Part shown: positions 1-5,887 of the stretch, piece by piece
Position numbering within the stretch: position 1 is the first letter of the stretch
Layout: every line of letters starts with the position of its first letter
NCBI GenBank assembly: GCA_031268255.1
Contig: JAIRXO010000052.1
Span: 1-12,288 of the forward strand
Direction of reading: 5' to 3'
Source of the DNA: Spirochaetaceae bacterium
Lineage (GTDB): Bacteria; Spirochaetota; Spirochaetia; Treponematales; Breznakiellaceae
DNA: 12,288 nt
Notes under the pieces: generated by a model
The model's input: the letters and a program-made list of their open reading frames with translations, nothing else
Told to the model about the DNA's origin: nothing
Databases searched by the model: none
Translations under genes and position numbers: made by a program

Positions 1-188
1 ATGAATATATGGTTATTTCAATAGTCGGTGCTATTGCGGACGGAACCACCTCGGCCCTGGTTGCCGCAGGCGGCGGCTGGAAGAATCTGATAGGCGCCGG
101 TATTTTAATGGGGCTTATCGGCGCTATGGCCGGCAACTATTTAGGTATTGCTATAGCGTATATTGTCAAAGCCCTTATTGGCGCCTGA
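1..188 (+). CDS. C-terminal end of a DUF819-like integral membrane protein (partial)
   Basis: The reading frame is open from the window edge (first whole codon at base 3) to TGA at 186-188 and encodes the last 61 residues of a protein. The stretch is hydrophobic and glycine-rich. It contains a GGGWKNLIGAGILMGLIG segment followed by a final membrane helix starting around GNYLGIAIAY. This pattern (small-residue motif, GW-K-L, G-I-L-x-G-x-x-G, then GNYLG) matches the C-terminus of DUF819 membrane proteins as I remember them. These are multi-helix proteins of uncertain, probably transport-related function. It is the only plus-strand gene and converges on the MATE gene. A structured repeat follows its stop by about 40 bases. 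Another transporter family with a similar terminal helix cannot be excluded from 61 residues. Confidence 0.6.
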   Translation, partial: EYMVISIVGAIADGTTSALVAAGGGWKNLIGAGILMGLIGAMAGNYLGIAIAYIVKALIGA

Positions 189-201
189 AAACCGTAGCTG
201 T

Positions 202-220
202 CCGCTCGGGGCGCAAGCGG
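202..220 (+). other. Short stem-loop between the DUF819-like stop and the structured element
   Basis: CCGCT (202-206) pairs with AGCGG (216-220) around a 9-base loop. No T-tract follows. It lies just upstream of the G7 run that opens the structured element, and has no counterpart beside the second copy, so it is probably not part of that element. Confidence 0.3.
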
Positions 221-230
221 GTATTCTGCT

Positions 231-320
231 GGGGGGGTAGGCGCAAACCGTGTTTGCGCCGTAGGGGGGCCGGAAGCTCAAGCCGTTATTCGTAACGGCG
301 GTGAGGAAACAGGCCCCCTT
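231..320 (+). repeat. Structured GGGGGG/CCCCC element, copy A
   Basis: This copy starts 42 bases after the stop of the DUF819-like gene, on the same strand. In order it has: a G7 run (231-237) and TAG; a perfect 9-bp hairpin with a 3-base loop (240-248 with 252-260); GTAGGGGGGCC; and a long composite stem. The stem has an outer helix 264-271 with 312-319 (one G-T wobble), an internal loop GGAAG (272-276) facing GAAACA (306-311), a 4-bp helix CTCA (277-280) with TGAG (302-305), and a 7-bp hairpin (282-288 with 293-299) capped by TTCG. A second copy with the same architecture but different hairpin sequences lies at 10970-10870 on the minus strand. The copy sits between convergent genes, so it may also help end transcription, although only TTCTT follows it. 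It may be a non-coding RNA, a 3'UTR element or a structured mobile repeat; I do not recognise a named family. Confidence 0.8.
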
Positions 321-367
321 CTTCCTGTCAGTGTGGTCGGTGGTTTTTCCTTGTTCGCCGGGCTTTA

Positions 368-1753
368 TCATACCTTTATGGCCGCCCACTTTCCCTGCCT
401 GAAACGGAAACGCGAAAGAATATAACAGACCACGCCGTCCGAGCTCAGGGCTATCCACACGCCGGCAAGTCCCATCCTGAAAGGCAGATTGGGGAGGACA
501 AGGGCAAGGCTCATAAGGGGCCGCACCAGGACTACGCCCACAAAGGAAATAAGCACGGCAAAGCGGGAATCCCCGGCGCCCCTGAGGGCGGCGACATAGA
601 CGAAGCGGGCGTTGGATATGGGATTCACCACGGCGATGATTTTCAGCATAGTTGCCGCAAGATGAATCAGCTCCGCATCGTCCGAATAAAGGGAGGCGAT
701 AAGTTCGCCGCCGAAAAAGAGCGTCAGGGCGACAAGGATCGAAACAATATAGCTCAGGTTCTGGGTCATCCTGACATACAGTTTCGCCAGGTCGGCGCGT
801 ATACGCCCAAGGCATTGGCCTACCAGGGTAGTAGCGGCGGCGCCAAAGGCCATGCCGGTGGTAAAGGAAAGCTGCTGTATGTTCATGGCTATCATGTGGG
901 CTGAGTAGGCATGATCCCCCAGGGACGTTACTATTATGGTGAAAAGCATAATGCCGATGCGCATAACAAACTGTTCGGCCAGGGCGGGGATTCCTATGTT
1001 GAGTATACGGCCTATCATCGGTATATCTATGCTGAACAGTTTCTTGAATTCAATGCGTACAAATTCCCTGCCGTCCAAAACCTTCCACAGTGCCATGCCC
1101 AGAGCCGCGCACTGGCCTATGACCGTGGCTATGGAAGCTCCGGTTACGCCCAGGGCCGGAAACCCCAGCCTGCCGCCTATAAGGCAGTAGTTAAAAAAAA
1201 TGTTGACCAGATTTGAAACGGCGTTATTGTAAAAAGCGGCCCTGGTATTGCCCACGCCGCGCAGCACGGCGTTTATGGTAAAGGTAAGGGAAAGCGAGGG
1301 AAAACCGTAAACCTGTACGCGAAGGTACGAAAGGGCTTCCTGTATGGTTTTTTCGGCTATGTTTTTTCCCGCAAGAAAACGCACCAGGGTTTCGCCGCCG
1401 AAGAACATGGCCAAAAACAATACGGCGGTTATGCCCACCGTTATGACCAGGGCCTGGTTCAGCACCATATTGCCGTTTTCCCGGTCCCGGGCTCCCTTAA
1501 AGCGTGACACCATGGCGGTAGCGCCTACACTCAATGCCTGAAACGAAGCGAGCATCACAAAGCGCGGCTGGGTTACGAGGCCCACGGCCCCTATGGCGAA
1601 TGACCCAAGAGACGCCACCATCATCATGTCCACCATGGAAACAAGCGAAACGAGAATACTCTCCGCGAGAGCCGGCCAGCTCAGATTGATAATCAGGGCG
1701 CGCCTTGCCGCCGGGGTTTCGGTTTCAATATCCTGTTTCAGCTCATAATCCAC
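368..1753 (-). CDS. MATE-family multidrug/metabolite efflux transporter
   Basis: This 461-residue inner-membrane protein has the length and about twelve hydrophobic segments typical of MATE antiporters, which export cationic or small organic compounds using Na+ or H+ gradients. The two homologous halves are visible. RGVGNTR (165-171) in the first half and RGAGDSR (391-397) in the second are the equivalent loop motifs, the latter followed by a helix and R-P as in other members. Translation starts at GTG (1753), 8 bases after the stop of the serine-dehydratase-like gene. The only Shine-Dalgarno-like AAGG overlaps that stop codon, which suggests translational coupling. It is the last gene of the five-gene amino-acid operon, so it may export an amino acid, a product of its breakdown or a toxic analogue; that is inference. 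No clear intrinsic terminator follows on this strand other than the convergent structured element. Confidence 0.92.
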   Translation of the reverse strand: MDYELKQDIETETPAARRALIINLSWPALAESILVSLVSMVDMMMVASLGSFAIGAVGLVTQPRFVMLASFQALSVGATAMVSRFKGARDRENGNMVLNQALVITVGITAVLFLAMFFGGETLVRFLAGKNIAEKTIQEALSYLRVQVYGFPSLSLTFTINAVLRGVGNTRAAFYNNAVSNLVNIFFNYCLIGGRLGFPALGVTGASIATVIGQCAALGMALWKVLDGREFVRIEFKKLFSIDIPMIGRILNIGIPALAEQFVMRIGIMLFTIIVTSLGDHAYSAHMIAMNIQQLSFTTGMAFGAAATTLVGQCLGRIRADLAKLYVRMTQNLSYIVSILVALTLFFGGELIASLYSDDAELIHLAATMLKIIAVVNPISNARFVYVAALRGAGDSRFAVLISFVGVVLVRPLMSLALVLPNLPFRMGLAGVWIALSSDGVVCYILSRFRFRQGKWAAIKV

Positions 1754-1761
1754 TGTATGCC

Positions 1762-3369
1762 TTACACCGCCTCGTACCTGATCTTGCCCTCCATAATATC
1801 ATCGGCGAGGAATTTCTGACAGCGGTCCGCGGTGGGGGTACAGTTGACACCGCAGTCGGCACCGCAGACAGCCTGGGGGTACTGCCTTCTGTTTTGTTCT
1901 ATGGCGTAGAGCATTTCGTGATTAGGTATGAGCGAATCAATGCCGGAGAGGGCCATATCGGCGTACAGGGGGGCGGAGATGGCGGCGCGTACAGTACGGG
2001 TAAGGCAGGGGAACTCAAGACCGCCGGGTATGGGGTCGCAGGGTATCCCTATGTTTGCCTGGAGGGCCATTGACGCGGCGTTCTGGACCTGGGCTCCCGT
2101 AGCTCCGGCCATCCACGCAATGGCCCCTGAGGCCATTGCGCAGCAGACGCCCGACTCGCCGACACAGCCGGAGACGCCTGAGGCGCGGGCATGGGTAAAG
2201 GCTATGGCGCCGAGGCCCGCCGCCACGGCAAGACCTTCGAGCTGCTTTTCCCTGCTGAAACCCCGGGCCTCCCGCACAGCTTCGAGGGCCGAAAAAAGAT
2301 AGCCCCCGCCTGTTCCCATGGGGCCGGGAACTATTTTTACGCCGGGAATCTTCGCGTTTACCGAAAAGGCGTAATCCATGATTCTCGACGCGAGGGGGTC
2401 CTGCAGAACCTTTCCCCCTGTCTTGTATTTGTTCCAGAGGCGGCCGTAAACCGGAAGAAGTGGCGTGTCGGGAACCTTGTCATAGCCTAATGTTTCCAGG
2501 GCATGAATCTGGTAATCAAGTATGCCCCGTATATATTCAAAATAATCCCATATCTCTTTTTCGCTCCAGAGCGAAAAATTCTGCTCATAGCGTATCGCGG
2601 CATCCGCAAAGGAGATGCCCTCCTTGTCCGCAAAGGCTATCCATTCATCAACGGTCTTAAAAAGCTGTTCCTTCCTGCCCGAAAAACTCACCACAGGAAG
2701 CAGGGCGGGAAAGATACGGCAGTCATCGGGGGCAAAAAAGGCCGAGAGCGCCTCACCGGACAGGGGGGCGGAAAATTCAACAAAAAGGGCTTTTTCGTTT
2801 TTTTTGCCCGTACATTCTTTTTTTTCGACAAGCGTATTGGCATGGGCGGCAAGGAATTGTTCAAGCGGCGCCGCATAACGCTCCGGGCGGCGGAGGAGCA
2901 GGGCGTGGGTGTCGGCCTGCCACCGCAAAGGAAAGCCGTTGATTTCGTAGCTTGTGATCATGCCGCCGCCTATGGAAGCGCCGGTAAAACTTCCCCTCTC
3001 TCCGGAGCGGCCTTCAAGGTCAAACTGAACCGAATCAGGATACCCGTTCTCTTCGTCCAGAACGCCGAATTCATAGGAGATGCCTTTTTCGCGGGCAAGC
3101 TCGTGGGCCCTAAAGAGCCTTTCGTCATCAGTGGCGAAATCCTGGAGCCCGCCAAGATAACCCCGGTCCTCCATCATGTTCCCCAGTTTGCGAAAATTTT
3201 TTCTGTCGCCGGGGTTAAAGCGTATTTTGGCCCTTTTAAGGCCGCTCGTTATGCTGTAGGATGCGGCCCGCGCAACGCGGCTCGTTCCGGCGAAACTCCC
3301 TGAGGAACCGGGCTGCATGACCGGCCCGAATACATCGTTAAAAAAATCAGGGTAAAAAAGTTTTGACAT
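1762..3369 (-). CDS. L-serine dehydratase-like iron-sulfur protein, fused beta and alpha domains, with an altered SSHT motif
   Basis: The 535-residue protein has the single-chain layout of [4Fe-4S] L-serine ammonia-lyases, which convert serine to pyruvate and ammonia. The N-terminal beta domain begins NDVFGPVM (11-18) and includes IGGG (133-136). The C-terminal alpha domain has KIVPGPMGTGGG (345-356), GCVGESG (401-407), CDPIPGG (444-450) and PC (454-455). Cys402, Cys444 and Cys455 are spaced 42 and 11 apart, the spacing I recall for three cluster ligands of the Legionella enzyme, so a cluster is likely. The usual PSSSHT motif is instead PGSSGSFAG (20-28), with no histidine. The tail has an extra cysteine series at 502, 506, 510 and 517. 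The middle section (about 180-340) is longer than usual. ATG 3369 is preceded by AAGGAAG and lies 10 bases after the ATPase stop. A serine, cysteine or related beta-eliminating lyase is most likely; the exact substrate is open. Confidence 0.85.
   Translation of the reverse strand: MSKLFYPDFFNDVFGPVMQPGSSGSFAGTSRVARAASYSITSGLKRAKIRFNPGDRKNFRKLGNMMEDRGYLGGLQDFATDDERLFRAHELAREKGISYEFGVLDEENGYPDSVQFDLEGRSGERGSFTGASIGGGMITSYEINGFPLRWQADTHALLLRRPERYAAPLEQFLAAHANTLVEKKECTGKKNEKALFVEFSAPLSGEALSAFFAPDDCRIFPALLPVVSFSGRKEQLFKTVDEWIAFADKEGISFADAAIRYEQNFSLWSEKEIWDYFEYIRGILDYQIHALETLGYDKVPDTPLLPVYGRLWNKYKTGGKVLQDPLASRIMDYAFSVNAKIPGVKIVPGPMGTGGGYLFSALEAVREARGFSREKQLEGLAVAAGLGAIAFTHARASGVSGCVGESGVCCAMASGAIAWMAGATGAQVQNAASMALQANIGIPCDPIPGGLEFPCLTRTVRAAISAPLYADMALSGIDSLIPNHEMLYAIEQNRRQYPQAVCGADCGVNCTPTADRCQKFLADDIMEGKIRYEAV
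2798..2825 (-). repeat. Two A8 homopolymer tracts in the coding strand of the serine-dehydratase-like gene
   Basis: On the coding strand, two runs of eight adenines lie at 2825-2818 and 2805-2798. They encode the Lys-rich stretch around residues 182-191 (VEKKECTGKK), between the beta and alpha domains. Runs of this length are known sites of polymerase slippage. The frame is intact in this copy. Confidence 0.7.
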
Positions 3370-3379
3370 GGGCGCTTCC

Positions 3380-4141
3380 TTATATGGCCTCCGCGGGGCT
3401 CAAAAAATCTTTGGTTTTAAGCAAAAACTGCCTGGTTCTTTCTTCGCGGGGATGATTAAAAATTTCGGCGGGACTGCCGTCCTCAATGACGCGGCCATTG
3501 TCAAGGAGCAGAACCCGTGTGGCGACATCGTTTACAAAACGCATTTCGTGGGAAACAAGTATCATGGTCATGCCCTGCCGGGCTATGCCGGTAATAACAT
3601 CGAGAACTTCCGAAACCCATTCGGGGTCCAGGGCGCTCGTCGGCTCGTCAAAAAGCATGACCCTGGGGTCTACGGCCAGTGCCCGCGCTATGCCCACCCG
3701 CTGCTGCTGGCCCCCGGAAAGACGGGCGGGGTATTCGCCGGCCTTGTCCAGCATACCTACCCGGTCAAGGATTTCCCTGCCCCTGTCACCGGCTTCGGAA
3801 GGGGACAGTTTTTTTACCACAACGAGGCTCTCCGTCACATTCTGGAGGGCTGTCTTGTTTCTGAAAAGATTGTAATGCTGAAACACCATCGAGGACTTTG
3901 AACGCAGGGCGTGTACAGCCGCCCCGGACGCCGAAGCGGCGGAGGCGGTCTGTCCGTCTACGGTAACGGAACCGGAATCAGGTTTTTCGAGCCAGTTTAC
4001 CGTGCGGAGGAGGGTGGTCTTGCCGCCCCCTGATGGCCCTATAATCGAAACTATCTCGCCCTGTTCCACCGAGAGGTCTATTCCCCTCAGCACCTGATTT
4101 GCGCCGAATGACTTGTGTATACCTTCAAGATGTACCATCAT
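3380..4141 (-). CDS. Polar amino-acid ABC transporter, ATP-binding subunit
   Basis: This 253-residue cytoplasmic ATPase powers amino-acid uptake with the adjacent permease and binding protein. All nucleotide-binding motifs are present in order: Walker A GPSGGGKT (35-42), Q-loop FQHYNLF (87-93), signature LSGGQQQR (141-148), Walker B VMLFDEP (161-167) with the D-loop SALDP (169-173), and switch histidine VSHE (196-199). The pattern around FQHYNLF and SALDP is that of the GlnQ/HisP/TcyN group of polar amino-acid importers. Its ATG (4141) overlaps the permease TGA as ATGA, so the two are probably translationally coupled. A second ATG follows immediately, and AGAGGA lies 10 bases upstream of the first. 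The motifs do not reveal the substrate; the serine-dehydratase-like neighbour suggests serine, cystine or a similar small amino acid. Confidence 0.95.
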   Translation of the reverse strand: MMVHLEGIHKSFGANQVLRGIDLSVEQGEIVSIIGPSGGGKTTLLRTVNWLEKPDSGSVTVDGQTASAASASGAAVHALRSKSSMVFQHYNLFRNKTALQNVTESLVVVKKLSPSEAGDRGREILDRVGMLDKAGEYPARLSGGQQQRVGIARALAVDPRVMLFDEPTSALDPEWVSEVLDVITGIARQGMTMILVSHEMRFVNDVATRVLLLDNGRVIEDGSPAEIFNHPREERTRQFLLKTKDFLSPAEAI

Positions 4142-4854
4142 GCGGTCATCGTCCTCTCGTAGCGCCGGCTTGCTTTTTCCAGTCCCGCAAGGAGGCGCGA
4201 AACAAGAGTACAGATAATCCAGTACAAAACCGAAACCACCACATATATCTCAAAAAAACGGTAGCCCCGGGCGCCTATTATCTTTGCCCTGGCCATAAGA
4301 TCAATGATCGAAATGGTAAACACCAGCGAGGTTTCTTTAATAAGGGACACCAGGGTATTTGCCAAAGGCGGAATGGCTATGGTAAAAGCCTGGGGAACCA
4401 CTATGCGCCGCAGGGCCTGCCATACGGTCATGTTGACGCTGTAGGCCGCCTCAAGCTGCCCCACATCCACGGCAAGCAGCGAACTCCGTATAGTCTCCGA
4501 CATATAGGCCCCGGCGTTAAACGCAAGGGCCGTTACGGCAAATACCATGCGGGGGACACCGTTCACGTTAAAAGCGGTCCCCAGATAGGCGTTAAGGGCC
4601 CTGAGAAAAAGCGGTATGCCAAAATAGGCCAGCATAATCTGTACCAGCATGGGGGTTCCCCTGATGTACGATACATAAACCTTGCAGATTGGCGTAAGAA
4701 TCTTTATATTGAAATAGCGTATCAGGCCCACTGCCAGGGCTATGATAAAGCCAAAGACAGCGGATATAAAGGCGAGCAAAAGGGTTACCGGAAGGGCGGT
4801 GAGGATTTCCGGGACCGATCCCATCATAAAGACAGGATCAAAAATTTTTCCCAT
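4138..4854 (-). CDS. Polar amino-acid ABC transporter, permease subunit (HEQRo family)
   Basis: This 238-residue inner-membrane protein is typical in length for the His/Glu/Gln/Arg/opine permease family. Its signature segments are YIRGTPMLVQ (63-72), FNAGAYMSETIRSS and the EAA loop GQLEAA, followed after a gap by a proline-containing IVVPQA that docks on the ATPase. About five membrane helices are expected. The start ATG 4854 has a strong TAAGGAGG seven bases upstream. It follows the binding-protein gene after a 46-base gap that contains a small GC-rich hairpin, and its stop overlaps the ATPase start. Only one permease gene is present, so the channel is probably a homodimer. The family is close to cystine/diaminopimelate permeases (YecS/TcyB), but substrate cannot be read from the sequence. 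Confidence 0.95.
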   Translation of the reverse strand: MGKIFDPVFMMGSVPEILTALPVTLLLAFISAVFGFIIALAVGLIRYFNIKILTPICKVYVSYIRGTPMLVQIMLAYFGIPLFLRALNAYLGTAFNVNGVPRMVFAVTALAFNAGAYMSETIRSSLLAVDVGQLEAAYSVNMTVWQALRRIVVPQAFTIAIPPLANTLVSLIKETSLVFTISIIDLMARAKIIGARGYRFFEIYVVVSVLYWIICTLVSRLLAGLEKASRRYERTMTA

Positions 4855-4874
4855 ACCGCCGCCTCCTTAAACCC

Positions 4875-4886
4875 GCGCCTGGGCGC
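4875..4886 (-). other. Small GC hairpin in the binding-protein/permease gap
   Basis: GCGC (4875-4878) pairs with GCGC (4883-4886) around a 4-base loop, in the only sizeable gap of the transporter operon. Hairpins here commonly protect the binding-protein mRNA or dampen read-through, so that the binding protein is made in excess. The stem is very short, so this is tentative. Confidence 0.3.
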
Positions 4887-4900
4887 CGCCTGTAAAACCT

Positions 4901-5722
4901 TTAGCGGTTGGCCTCAAGGGCCTCCCTGGTCGAATAATCCCTGCCGAAAAAATATTCTTTTGACAATGCCGCGAGCGTACCGTTATCGAGCAGGGTTTTA
5001 AGCGCCCCGTCAATACGGTCCCGCAGTTGTCTGCCTTCCTCTGTCTTGGGAAAGAGCAGATGTATGGAATTTGTCGGAAGTTCCGAAGCTGTAATGCCTT
5101 CGATTTTATACCCCAGGGAATCAGCGGTCAACTGGGTGGTAATAATACTGCTCAGGGTAGCGTCAACCCTGCCGGTTTCGATTTCGGTTAAGGCGTTGAC
5201 GATGTTTCCGTCGGTGTAAACGATTTCGATTCGCGCGCCGGTCCGCGCAATGTACTGCTCAAGTTCGGTGGTGGTATTGGTTCCCACGCCGGCGGCGACT
5301 TTTTTGCCGTTAAGGTCGGTCAGGGAACGAATGTCCCGCCGCCCCGCCTTATACACTATCTGGGTGCCGCCCCAAAGATAGGGCACCGTGGAGAGGTAGT
5401 ACTTTTCTTCCCGTTCGGGCCGCCAGGCAAGATCGCTGGCGATAAGGTTAAAGGCGCCTCCTTCCAGGGCCACAAAAATTCCGTCCCAGGCGGTGGGGAT
5501 AAATTCAAATTCCAGTTCAGGAATAAGCTCATCCACGGCCCGGACCACAGCCACATCATAGCCGTCGGCCTCGCCCGCTTCGGTTACATAGTTATACGGA
5601 GGATAGGCCCCTTCGGTTCCTACCTTGATAACCCGGTTTCCGCCCGCGTCCCGCCTGGGCGCGGCAAAGCCGAAACTTGCCGCGACAAGCAGCAGGACCG
5701 CGATACTTCCCAACTTTTTCAT
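4901..5722 (-). CDS. Periplasmic amino-acid-binding protein of an ABC transporter (SBP family 3)
   Basis: The 273-residue protein delivers a ligand to the adjacent permease. A Sec signal peptide is clear (MKKLG, a hydrophobic core, then a likely cut after FGFAA at 17-21). The mature part begins with the family hallmark VGTEGAYPPYNY (34-45), then has AWDGIF (78-83) and WRPERE (100-105), whose Arg104 lies where family members bind the ligand carboxylate. The segment GRVDATLSS (184-192) has Ser192 where most amino-acid binders have the Asp that contacts the alpha-amino group (GR-DA-x-x-x-D). The ligand may therefore be unusual or be bound differently. No lipobox is seen, so it should be free in the periplasm. 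ATG 5722 has TAAGGAG six bases upstream. It is the first gene of the operon, with its own promoter. Confidence 0.93.
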   Translation of the reverse strand: MKKLGSIAVLLLVAASFGFAAPRRDAGGNRVIKVGTEGAYPPYNYVTEAGEADGYDVAVVRAVDELIPELEFEFIPTAWDGIFVALEGGAFNLIASDLAWRPEREEKYYLSTVPYLWGGTQIVYKAGRRDIRSLTDLNGKKVAAGVGTNTTTELEQYIARTGARIEIVYTDGNIVNALTEIETGRVDATLSSIITTQLTADSLGYKIEGITASELPTNSIHLLFPKTEEGRQLRDRIDGALKTLLDNGTLAALSKEYFFGRDYSTREALEANR

Positions 5723-5768
5723 ACAAAACTCCTTAATGGTGAATTTTATTCCTATAAATCCTATGTGA

Positions 5769-5798
5769 ATAATATTATAATACCAGAAAAATAGTCAA
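5769..5798 (-). promoter_or_regulatory. Sigma70-type promoter of the amino-acid transport operon
   Basis: On the minus strand, TTGACT (5798-5793) is followed after 18 bases by TATTAT (5774-5769), about 47 bases before the binding-protein start. A perfect TATAAT (5779-5774) also occurs but only 13 bases from the -35. A 10-bp perfect palindrome, TATTATAATA (5773-5782), overlaps the -10 region and could be an operator or simply AT-rich promoter sequence. Confidence 0.65.
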
Positions 5799-5842
5799 GC
5801 CCTGCGGCGGGAATTTTTTCAAATTTAAAAATTAAACGCGGT

Positions 5843-5887
5843 CTAGGGCAACGATGATTAACTTGACGCTAATCATCGCTTCCCTAG
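5843..5887 (-). terminator. Large stem-loop at the end of the SPOR-protein operon
   Basis: An outer 6-bp stem, CTAGGG (5843-5848) with CCCTAG (5882-5887), encloses a 3x3 internal loop and a perfect 9-bp inner stem (5852-5860 with 5870-5878) with a 9-base loop. The outer stem contains the TAG stop (5886-5884) of the SPOR-domain gene. On the minus strand a T-rich stretch begins about eight bases after the stem, so it is a slightly imperfect intrinsic terminator. It separates this operon from the promoter of the transporter operon. Confidence 0.6.

Noticed and set aside
231..237. The G7 run as a phase-variation tract
   Set aside because: It is seven bases in non-coding DNA, and the equivalent run in copy B is six; better explained as part of the element.
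231..269. G-quadruplex formation by the G-runs of the element
   Set aside because: Only two long G-runs are present, separated by a strong hairpin; the C-run gives a better Watson-Crick partner. Not excluded for intermolecular forms.
2503..3303. A 266-codon plus-strand open frame opposite the serine-dehydratase-like gene
   Set aside because: The opposite strand encodes a full enzyme with conserved iron-sulfur ligands; this frame has a low-complexity Lys/Phe stretch and no motifs.
4099..5001. A 300-codon plus-strand open frame across the permease and binding-protein genes
   Set aside because: It spans the ends of three genuine genes on the other strand and their ribosome-binding sites, with no recognisable protein features.
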